NCBI GenBank assembly: GCA_000242815.2
Contig: AHHB01000032.1
Coordinates: 62,001-126,000, forward strand
DNA length: 64,000 bases
Reading direction: 5' to 3'
From: Janthinobacterium lividum PAMC 25724
GTDB lineage: Bacteria; Pseudomonadota; Gammaproteobacteria; Burkholderiales; Burkholderiaceae_D
The notes beneath the pieces were generated by a model. That model searched no databases, was not told the DNA's origin, and saw only the letters and a program-made list of their open reading frames with translations. Every line of letters starts with the position of its first letter. Positions within the stretch are counted from its first letter, which is position 1. The translations under genes and the position numbers were made by a program. Positions 40,673 to 50,280 of the stretch are shown piece by piece.

Positions 40673-42233
40673 TTCTTTCGCCTTCCTGTTCGGCTATCTG
40701 CCCATCGTGCTGGCCGGCTATTTTCTGCTCGGTCGCCGGGCATCCGCAGGCAGTGCGCCTTCCAGCTGGCGCCGCTTGGCGCCGGCCATGTGGCTGGCGC
40801 TGGCCTCGCTGTTCTTCTATGCCTGGTGGGAGGTGCGCTATCTGCCGCTGCTGCTGGCATCGATTTGCGTCAATTACGGCGCCGGGCGCCTGCTCGGCGC
40901 CAGTGCTGGCGCAGCGCGCAAGCGCGTGCTGCTGACGGCGCTGGCGCTGAACCTGGGTTTGCTTGCCTACTACAAATATGCGAATTTCTTCATCGATAGC
41001 GTGAACGCGGTCGCTATCGCCGGCGGTAGTGGTGGCAGCGTGCCATTGCACGCGCTCGACATCATCTTGCCGATTGGCATCTCTTTCTTTACCTTCACGC
41101 AGATCGCCTTCCTCGTCGATTGTTACCGGGGCGAGCTGCGCGAATACCGCTTCATCCATTATGTGCTGTTCGTCAGCTATTTCCCGCACCTGATCGCCGG
41201 GCCCGTGCTGCACCACCGCGAGATGATGCCGCAGTTCGCCGACCCGGCCAATGTGCATCCGCGCGCGGCCAACTTCGCCATCGGCCTGTCAATTTTTACT
41301 CTTGGCCTGGCAAAAAAGGTGCTGATCGCCGACAATCTGTCACCGCTCGCCATCCCCGTCTTCGCGGCCGGCGCCACCCCCACCCTGATCGAGGCGTGGA
41401 TCGGCGTGCTGGCCTACACCTTCCAGCTGTACTTCGACTTTTCCGGCTATTCGGACATGGCCATCGGCCTGTCGCGCCTGTTCGGTGTGAAATTGCCGCT
41501 CAATTTCAACTCGCCGTACAAGGCGGCCAATATCGCCGAGTTCTGGCACCGCTGGCACATGACTTTGTCGCGTTTCCTGCGCGACTATGTATACATTCCC
41601 CTGGGCGGCAGCCGCCATGGCGAGGCCATGCGTTACCGCAACCTGATGCTGACCATGCTGCTGGGCGGCCTGTGGCATGGCGCCGGCTGGACCTTTGTCG
41701 TCTGGGGCGGCTTGCACGGCCTGTACCTGGTGCTGCTGCAGGCGTGGCAGAGTGTCTTTGGCGCGGCGCAGGCGCGCTGGTGGCCGGCTTGGTGTTCAAG
41801 CTTGCTGACCTTTCTTGCCGTCATGCTGGCCTGGGTCTACTTCCGCGCGCCCGATGTCGCCACGGCCTCCGATATCGCCGGCGCGCTGGTGGGGGCGAAC
41901 GGCGTGAGCTTGCCGCGCGCCCTGGTCAGTCACGCGGGCCTGCTCGCGCAGTGGGGCCTGCATCCGGCCTTCGACGGCATCCGTTGGATCGAACTGGCGG
42001 GGCCGGGCTTGCCGGTGCTGCTGGTGGCGATGCTGCTGGCGTTCAGGGCGCCAAACACGCAAGAAATTTTCTTTCTCTACGAGCCCGCCATTGAAAGAAT
42101 ATTGCAGCCTGCAGGTCGCTGGAACTTCAACTGGCAACTCACGCGGCGCTGGAGCGTGGGCTTGGCAGCGCTGTTTGTTGCCTGCATCTTCAGCATGAAC
42201 CGCGTCAGCGAATTTCTCTACTTCCAATTCTGA
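40662..42233 (+). CDS. MBOAT O-acyltransferase (AlgI-like)
   Basis: A 523-residue multi-span membrane-bound O-acyltransferase. Typical pieces are MLFNSFAFLFGYLPIVLAGYFLL, LPIGISFFTFTQIAFLVDCYRGE, HYVLFVSYFPHLIAGPVLHH, YFDFSGYSDMAIGLSRLFG, the invariant-His region LLGGLWHGAGWTFVVWGGLHG, and KAANIAEFWHRWHMTLSRFLRDYVYIPLGGSRHG. It should move acetyl groups across the inner membrane for O-acetylation of the polysaccharide, with the next gene as periplasmic partner. Strong AGGAGG site; overlaps the preceding gene by 11 bp. Confidence 0.95.
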   Translation: MLFNSFAFLFGYLPIVLAGYFLLGRRASAGSAPSSWRRLAPAMWLALASLFFYAWWEVRYLPLLLASICVNYGAGRLLGASAGAARKRVLLTALALNLGLLAYYKYANFFIDSVNAVAIAGGSGGSVPLHALDIILPIGISFFTFTQIAFLVDCYRGELREYRFIHYVLFVSYFPHLIAGPVLHHREMMPQFADPANVHPRAANFAIGLSIFTLGLAKKVLIADNLSPLAIPVFAAGATPTLIEAWIGVLAYTFQLYFDFSGYSDMAIGLSRLFGVKLPLNFNSPYKAANIAEFWHRWHMTLSRFLRDYVYIPLGGSRHGEAMRYRNLMLTMLLGGLWHGAGWTFVVWGGLHGLYLVLLQAWQSVFGAAQARWWPAWCSSLLTFLAVMLAWVYFRAPDVATASDIAGALVGANGVSLPRALVSHAGLLAQWGLHPAFDGIRWIELAGPGLPVLLVAMLLAFRAPNTQEIFFLYEPAIERILQPAGRWNFNWQLTRRWSVGLAALFVACIFSMNRVSEFLYFQF

Positions 42234-42235
42234 GC

Positions 42236-43429
42236 ATGGATACCAACGCCCGCCGCTACCTCGCCATCTTCCTTGCCTGCGTGCTGGCCGTGCTGGCCAT
42301 TGTTTCGGGCATGAATTATCACGTCGATCCGTATTTGCTGCATCAGTGGGACAGCCCGTTGGTGCAGCGCCTGCGCCCGACGGCTGAAAAGCTGTCCGTG
42401 TGGGGCAAGACCTATGCCGTGGCGCGCTATCGGCCGGCCGTCGTCTACATCGGCAATTCGCGCACGGAAATGGGCTTGCCGGCGAGCCGCATGCGTACTT
42501 TGTTCGAGGGCAAGAGCGTCTTCAACAGCGCCGTGTCGGGCGCTTCGATCGGCGACGCCATCTTGCTGGCCGAGCATGCGGCCAGGGTCAGCCGTATCGA
42601 CACCATGGTGTGGGGCATCGACGCACCCTCGTTTTCCCTGGCGCGCGGTTCGGCCGGCGTGGAGCCGGGCTTGACGGACGATGGCCCCGCCTTTTTCGTG
42701 CGGCGTGCCTTGCTCAACATCAAACGCGGCCTGAGCGTGGACATGACGCACGACTCTTGGCGCATCCTTAGTGGCAGCTATGACGGCGTCTGCCTGTCCA
42801 GTCTAGCCCTGCACGGCCAGCGCGACCAGGCGTGCATTACCAGCCGCAAGCATGGCTGGGCCGGCACGGCGCGCGCATTCACGCCGCGCTTGCAAGAGTT
42901 TGGCGACGGCCCGATGCCGACGGCGCCCGCGCTGCTCGCCTTCGACACCAGCGTCGGCAAGCTGTGCCGGGGTGGCACGCGCTTGCGCCTGTACATCAAT
43001 CCCACCCACGCGCTGACGCTCGACGCCCTGTATTGGCGCGGCAAGTGGGATGCCATGCAGCAGTGGCAGCGCGACCTGGCGCAGATGGCCGGACGCTACC
43101 GGCGCCAGGGCTGCGACGTGCGCCTGTACGATTTTTCAGGTTTCAACAGCATCACCAGCGAACCGATCCCGCAAGTGACGGGTGTGCCCGCGATGCGCTA
43201 TTACTGGGAAGCGTCGCACTATCGCGACAATGTGGGCCAGTTCATCCTGGCGCGCCTGTTCGGCGGCGCGCCGCAGCCGCCGGCGGACTTCGGCATCGAG
43301 CTGACGGACACCGGCATCGCGGCGCACCAGGCGGCGATGCGCGCCGCACGCGAGCGCTATCATGCGCAGCACGCCGCCGAAACGGCGTATCTGCGCCATG
43401 CCTTGAGCTTGCCGCGCGCGCCCAAATAG
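42236..43429 (+). CDS. Membrane-anchored SGNH-like acetylation partner
   Basis: A 397-residue protein with one N-terminal span (YLAIFLACVLAVLAIVSGMNY) and a periplasmic domain with an SGNH/DltD-AlgJ-like plan: YIGNSRTEMGL carries the Ser nucleophile region and WEASHYRDNVGQ carries the late His. Such proteins work with MBOAT enzymes to place acetyl groups on the polymer outside the membrane. It begins 2 bp after the MBOAT stop. The sequence is diverged from AlgJ/AlgX, so the acceptor is unknown. Confidence 0.8.
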   Translation: MDTNARRYLAIFLACVLAVLAIVSGMNYHVDPYLLHQWDSPLVQRLRPTAEKLSVWGKTYAVARYRPAVVYIGNSRTEMGLPASRMRTLFEGKSVFNSAVSGASIGDAILLAEHAARVSRIDTMVWGIDAPSFSLARGSAGVEPGLTDDGPAFFVRRALLNIKRGLSVDMTHDSWRILSGSYDGVCLSSLALHGQRDQACITSRKHGWAGTARAFTPRLQEFGDGPMPTAPALLAFDTSVGKLCRGGTRLRLYINPTHALTLDALYWRGKWDAMQQWQRDLAQMAGRYRRQGCDVRLYDFSGFNSITSEPIPQVTGVPAMRYYWEASHYRDNVGQFILARLFGGAPQPPADFGIELTDTGIAAHQAAMRAARERYHAQHAAETAYLRHALSLPRAPK

Positions 43430-43516
43430 GCGGCCAGCGGTAGCAGGCGTACGCCGGGGGCCACGGTGCTTGCGCTATGATGCTGTATTTACATCGAGCT
43501 ATTTCCAGGACTCACC

Positions 43517-44521
43517 ATGAAAATCGCCTTCTTTGCCAGCCAGCCCTACGATCGTCGCTTCTTCGATGAAGCCTTGGCGTCCCAGCCCGATTCCGCCAGC
43601 ATCGAACTGGTGTATCACAGCGCCTTGCTGAGCGAGGAAACCGTGGTCCTGGCGCAAGGCGCCCAAGCCGTCTGCGTCTTCGTCAACGACGTGCTCGACG
43701 CGCCGGTGCTCGAAGCGCTGCACGGCTACGGCGTGCGCGCCGTCCTGCTACGCTGCGCCGGCTACAACAATCTCGACTTGCAAGCGGCCAAGCGCCTGGG
43801 CCTGTTTGTCGCCCGCGTGCCTGCCTACTCGCCGGAAGCGGTAGCCGAATACACGCTGGCCCTGGTGCAAACCCTGAATCGCCATACGCACCGCGCGTAT
43901 GCGCGCGTGCGCGAAGGCAATTTCTCGCTCGACGGCTTGCTCGGCGCGACCTTGCATGGCAAGACTGTGGGCATCGTCGGCACGGGCAAGATCGGCTTGG
44001 CCACGGCGCGCATTTTCAAAGGTTTCGGTTGCAAGGTGCTGGGCCACGACCCGTATCCGGCGCCCGCGTTTGCGCAACTGGGCACCATGGTGGAATTGCC
44101 GCAATTGCTGGCCGAGTCCGACATCGTTTCCCTGCATTGCCCCTTGATGCAAAGCACGCGCCACATGATAGGCGTAGCGACGCTGCCGCTGATGAAGCAG
44201 GGCGCCATGCTGGTCAATACCTCGCGCGGCGGCCTGATCGACACGGGCGCCGTCATCGAAGCACTGAAATCGCGCCAGCTCGGTTCGCTGGCCATCGACG
44301 TGTACGAGCAGGAAAGCAATCTGTTCTTCCAGGACCGCTCGTCCGACATCATCGATGACGACATCTTCCAGCGCCTGATGACGTTGCCGAACGTGCTGGT
44401 GACGGGCCACCAAGGCTTTTTCACCATCGAAGCGCTGCGCGAGATCGCCGCCATCACCTATCACAACCTGCAATGCTTCCTGCAGGGCAAGGCGTGCGAA
44501 AATAGCGTCCTGGCTGGCTGA
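43517..44521 (+). CDS. ldhA: D-lactate dehydrogenase (2-hydroxyacid dehydrogenase)
   Basis: A 334-residue NAD-dependent D-2-hydroxyacid dehydrogenase close to fermentative LdhA. It shows LRCAGYNNLDLQAA, the NAD loop VGIVGTGKIGLATARIF, HCPLMQSTRHMIG, LVNTSRGGLIDTGAVIEAL (catalytic Arg), a Glu in YEQESNLFFQDRS (typical of the LdhA group), and the catalytic His in VLVTGHQGFFTIEAL. It reduces pyruvate to D-lactate. Good CAGGA ribosome site; it stands outside the exopolysaccharide block. Confidence 0.95.
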   Translation: MKIAFFASQPYDRRFFDEALASQPDSASIELVYHSALLSEETVVLAQGAQAVCVFVNDVLDAPVLEALHGYGVRAVLLRCAGYNNLDLQAAKRLGLFVARVPAYSPEAVAEYTLALVQTLNRHTHRAYARVREGNFSLDGLLGATLHGKTVGIVGTGKIGLATARIFKGFGCKVLGHDPYPAPAFAQLGTMVELPQLLAESDIVSLHCPLMQSTRHMIGVATLPLMKQGAMLVNTSRGGLIDTGAVIEALKSRQLGSLAIDVYEQESNLFFQDRSSDIIDDDIFQRLMTLPNVLVTGHQGFFTIEALREIAAITYHNLQCFLQGKACENSVLAG

Positions 44522-44591
44522 CGCCGGTTTTTAGGTGCAGCCGCTGCAGCTGCACTTCAGGCTTTATCCTTTTAGTAATCTATATTTTTCC

Positions 44592-44825
44592 ATGACACAT
44601 CACCTGATTACGCACCGCGGCATCCGCATCATTACCCTCACCTCGGCGCAGGATGTGGCAGCCCACTGCGCGCCCGGCCAGACGGCCATCCGCGAGCAGG
44701 ACGACGGCTGGTGGCTGTATTTTATGGACCAAGACGGCACGCTCGACGGCTACGATAGCCCGTTCGCCAGCCATGCCGAAGCGCTGTGGGCGGCCAAGGC
44801 AGCGGCCGAATTCAGCGCGCAATGA
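44592..44825 (+). CDS. Small protein of unknown function before mepB-like gene
   Basis: A 77-residue soluble protein (MTHHLITHRGIRIITLTSAQDV...). It is rich in acidic and aromatic residues (EQDDGWWLYFMDQDGTLDGYDSPF) and has no recognised domain; the end (SHAEALWAAKAAAEF) looks helical. The stop overlaps the start of the MepB-like gene by ATGA, so the two are translated together. ATG 44592 is chosen over an earlier in-frame start because it fits the ATATTTTTCC gap before it and gives a compact fold. Confidence 0.6.
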   Translation: MTHHLITHRGIRIITLTSAQDVAAHCAPGQTAIREQDDGWWLYFMDQDGTLDGYDSPFASHAEALWAAKAAAEFSAQ

Positions 44826-45283
44826 AGGCCAGTCCGTGGGCTTGCCTGGGATTGCCGCAAGCGCCCGTGCCGGAAGCGGAAAGCGCAGACTACGGCGCCT
44901 GCCGCGCCGAACTGCACGGCAAGCGACTGGTCTTGCGCGTGGCAAAAACCACGCCGACGAAAACCGGCCAGTTCGTCACCGTCTGGAAGCGACTCCACCC
45001 CGCTGCCGAGATCGCACCGCTCGATGCAGCTGACAGTGTCGATTTTCTCATCATCGCCGTGAGCGATGAAGCGCAGCACGGCTTGTTTGTCTTTTCCCGC
45101 GCCGTGCTGATCGAACGCGGCGTGATGTCGCGCGCGGGCAGCGGCGGCAAGCGCGCGCTGCGCGTGTATCCGCCGTGGTGTACGCCAAAATCAGCCCAGG
45201 CACTGCACACGCAGCGCTGGCAATCGGCGTGTTTTGTGGCCGCGGGCGACCAGCTGCGGCTCGAGCAGCTGTGCAGGGAATGA
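44822..45283 (+). CDS. MepB-like family protein
   Basis: A 153-residue protein of the MepB family, named after a gene beside the MepA efflux pump of staphylococci; its biochemical role is not known. Typical stretches are YGACRAELHGKRLVLRVAKTTPTKTGQFVTVWKR, VDFLIIAVSDEAQHGLFVFSRAVLIERGV and KRALRVYPPWCTPKSAQALHTQRWQSACF. Coupled to the small upstream gene. Confidence 0.8.
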   Translation: MKASPWACLGLPQAPVPEAESADYGACRAELHGKRLVLRVAKTTPTKTGQFVTVWKRLHPAAEIAPLDAADSVDFLIIAVSDEAQHGLFVFSRAVLIERGVMSRAGSGGKRALRVYPPWCTPKSAQALHTQRWQSACFVAAGDQLRLEQLCRE

Positions 45284-45492
45284 TTGTTTGCCGTTGAATT
45301 GATCGATGCCGTGTTGCTGAGCAAAACCTTTTGTGGCTAGATGCGGCACGCTGCGCGCCGCTGGCTTTTGCCTCAATGAGTGGAAGTTTTTTGGGGGGGC
45401 GAGCCTGTCGTGTAAGTTGTGTTCCCCGACAGGCAGCTTTTTTCCAGACGCTGTCAGTACAAGCTAAGGCGAGTGCGTCGTCATGATAGTAA

Positions 45493-45517
45493 ATGGTCCG
45501 CCTGGTAGGCGGACCAT
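45493..45517 (-). terminator. Likely terminator of katG
   Basis: Ten-base inverted repeat ATGGTCCGCC/GGCGGACCAT with a five-base loop, 14 bp after the katG stop on the minus strand. The T-rich tail (TTTACTATC) is short. It may serve transcripts from both sides. Confidence 0.7.
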
Positions 45518-45530
45518 GGCATTGAATTGC

Positions 45531-47900
<2,370 letters not shown>

Positions 47901-48060
47901 TTATCAAATTGGTAGTAATTAACTATGAGCTATGCTGTTCATTAGGGAACAAGGTGCGAATGATCATGATAGCGCGCTGGAACGTGGCAGCATGAGTTCA
48001 GCTGTGCCGGGCATGGAAAAATCCGTGTTTCGCTCAACAATGCGACACACGCTTGCATGT

Positions 48061-48933
48061 TTATGGCCCATCAAGATGCAGCATCGGTTTTTCGCGCCGT
48101 CGGTAAAAGGCGCCGAATTGATCTGCGTAGCGTCGGCGGGTATCCTCGCTCAGCCAGGCCTCCACGCTTTCACGCATCGCCTGCGCCCCTTCCCGGGTCC
48201 CCAGAATGTCGTCTATCTTTCGTGCTGTCGCCTTGCCCCATGCGGTCTTCGGGCAGGCGAAACCAAACTTGATTGGTTCTCCATTGCTGGCGATAGGGAA
48301 GCTGCGCACCGCAGCCAGTTTGTCGTTACGGCTTTGGTAATAGGAGAGGATGAAATCATAGTCGATCGTATAGTCGACACGGTTGAGCAGCATCATCGCG
48401 AAGATAGATTCGCCGTAGTTGCTGATCGTAGTCAGCGTGAGCGGGGCATCCGCAGGCCGCTGGCGCAGCATGTTGTCGAGCTGCTTGCCGAAACTGCGCT
48501 TTTCGCTGATCAATCCACGTAGTTTGTGCTTGGACAGCAGCAGCGGCAAATCGACTTCCTGCCTGGCATTGAGTGGCAGCGCGCCCGCCACCTCGGAGCG
48601 CGCCAGCAAATGCAAGGGCGGCAGCACGCCTGTTTCGACAATATAGGCGCTTTTCAGCCGCTCGGGGTTGCTCAAGGTGAAGCAATAACAGGCAGGCTGG
48701 CCCGCTTTTAGCATGGCCCAGCTGCGTTTCAAATTGGCGTAGACGAAGCGGTGCTCGACCTGCGGCCAATGCGCAACGATGTAGGCGATTTCTTTGTCGA
48801 CAATGCCGGACCCAGGCTTGTCATTGCTGCGTATCGATATCGGTGGCAAATCCGGAATCAGCCAGGTCATCACCGCTTGCTCTGCAGAGACGTCTTGCAG
48901 GATCAAGCTCATTGCCAACAATATGCGACGCAT
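48061..48933 (-). CDS. Periplasmic solute-binding-like protein (TIGR02285 type)
   Basis: A 290-residue protein of the extracellular solute-binding family 3 fold, of the group found widely in betaproteobacteria without a linked transporter. A short signal peptide (RRILLAMSLILQDVSA) is followed by MTWLIPDLPPISIRSNDKPGSGIVDKEIAYIV. Later parts are AGQPACYCFTLSNPERLKSAYIVETGVLPPLHLLARS, SNYGESIFAMMLLNRVDYTIDYDFILSYYQ and CPKTAWGKATARKIDDIL. No ABC permease or ATPase gene is nearby, so it may be a sensor partner or an orphan. It is a single gene. Confidence 0.8.
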   Translation of the reverse strand: MRRILLAMSLILQDVSAEQAVMTWLIPDLPPISIRSNDKPGSGIVDKEIAYIVAHWPQVEHRFVYANLKRSWAMLKAGQPACYCFTLSNPERLKSAYIVETGVLPPLHLLARSEVAGALPLNARQEVDLPLLLSKHKLRGLISEKRSFGKQLDNMLRQRPADAPLTLTTISNYGESIFAMMLLNRVDYTIDYDFILSYYQSRNDKLAAVRSFPIASNGEPIKFGFACPKTAWGKATARKIDDILGTREGAQAMRESVEAWLSEDTRRRYADQFGAFYRRREKPMLHLDGP

Positions 48934-49307
48934 TTGCGCTCCATAGTCGAGGATGTCCCACTATTATCACCATAGTTGGGGCTGAAAACACGCGATAGGA
49001 TGAAATTTTTTATAAAAAAGACCGAAATGGCAAGGCTTGCGGTGCTGTCGCAATATTGATATTAATACCATATTTTTGCGCATTGGAACCTATCCCCGCA
49101 GCCCTGCACATCGCAAGGCGCGGTGCACAATGTCTGCAGCAGTGTTTATCAAAATCTTGCAATATTGCAACTACTGCCATTAAATGAGAAGCATTAAGAT
49201 AATAAAAATATAATTTTTATTTTGCTCCGGCGTGCACGATAATTTGGCTTTGCCAGTATGCTGAGCCGCACAGACTTGATCGATCAACCTTGCCATTGTG
49301 AACCCCT
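48934..49307. other. AT-rich intergenic region with repeated palindromic motif
   Basis: A 374-bp gap between a minus-strand and a plus-strand gene, distinctly richer in A and T than the flanks. It should hold divergent promoters. It contains a perfect 14-bp palindrome (49157-49170) and a related GCAATATTG string at 49050-49058. No gene was found. Confidence 0.6.
49157..49170. promoter_or_regulatory. 14-bp perfect palindrome, possible operator
   Basis: TTGCAATATTGCAA is a perfect palindrome 138 bp before the CDF transporter start. Its core GCAATATTG recurs at 49050-49058, 109 bp away. Two sites about ten helical turns apart would suit a dimeric repressor or activator of the metal-transport operon. 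Confidence 0.4.
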
Positions 49308-50279
49308 ATGACGCCAACAGAATTCGAAGATGAGAACGAGAATTCTTCACACTTCGCCTTGGAGCGAGCAGCTGCAGCGTCGCGTAGCACCTGGGTGAGT
49401 GTCGCCGTCAACCTTTGCTTGAGCATTGCACAGATTTGCATCGGTATCTATGCCAAGTCACAAGGCTTGGTGGCCGATGGCATTCACTCGCTCACCGATC
49501 TCGTGGCAGACTTTGTCGTCTTGTTCGCCAGTCACCACAGCAAGAAGGATGCCGATGAGAACCACCCCTACGGGCATCAGCGATTTGAAAACGCCGCTTC
49601 GTTCATTCTCGGCCTCTTACTTTTGGTCGTCGGCGCAGGCATGGTGTGGAGCGCAATATTGAAGCTTGAGTCGCCAGAGAGCATCGCCGAAGTACACAGC
49701 ATTGCCTTGTGGATGGCTGGTCTGGCACTATTGGCCAAAGAGTGCCTGTTTCGTTATATGCTGGCGATAGCCAAACGCATCAAATCGAGCATGCTGATCG
49801 CCAATGCGTGGCATGCCCGCTCGGATGCTGCGTCCTCATTTGTCGTTGGCGTCGGCATCATCGGCAATCTCGCCGGCTATCCCATACTTGACCCGATTGC
49901 TGCACTGATCGTTGGACTCATGATTCTGAAAATGGGTTGGGGCTTTGCCTGGGACGCGCTGCATGACTTGATGGATAGGGCGGTGGACGAGATAGAACTC
50001 AGTGCCATACGCGAGACGCTATTGACGACGCCCGGCATCAGTGGCGTGCATGATTTGCGCACGCGAAAAATGGGCGACATGATCATCGCCGATGTCCACA
50101 TCGAGGTCGAGGCATCACTGACGGTCGAAGCGGGACATACGATTGCTGTCGATGCGCGCCGCCGCGTGCTCGAGCGTCATCGGGTTCTCAATCTGATGAC
50201 GCATATCGATCCATGGCGGCGACCGGATCTGGATCACGCAAGTGCGTCGCCGTCGGCCACGCCGGAAAAGGCGGGATGA
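49308..50279 (+). CDS. Cation diffusion facilitator (CDF) transporter
   Basis: A 323-residue CDF efflux transporter with about six membrane spans (residues 25-215) and a C-terminal cytoplasmic ferredoxin-like domain. Metal site: LVADGIHSLTDLVADF in TM2 and ANAWHARSDAASS in TM5, both with H-x3-D, a pattern common in zinc-type CDF proteins, though iron, cobalt or manganese cannot be ruled out. DENHPYGHQRFENAA is the typical loop. The cytoplasmic domain has ISGVHDLRTRKMGDMIIADVHIEVE. It lies 1 bp before the P-type ATPase gene, so the two form one metal- or cation-export operon. Confidence 0.92.
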   Translation: MTPTEFEDENENSSHFALERAAAASRSTWVSVAVNLCLSIAQICIGIYAKSQGLVADGIHSLTDLVADFVVLFASHHSKKDADENHPYGHQRFENAASFILGLLLLVVGAGMVWSAILKLESPESIAEVHSIALWMAGLALLAKECLFRYMLAIAKRIKSSMLIANAWHARSDAASSFVVGVGIIGNLAGYPILDPIAALIVGLMILKMGWGFAWDALHDLMDRAVDEIELSAIRETLLTTPGISGVHDLRTRKMGDMIIADVHIEVEASLTVEAGHTIAVDARRRVLERHRVLNLMTHIDPWRRPDLDHASASPSATPEKAG

Positions 50280-50280
50280 T

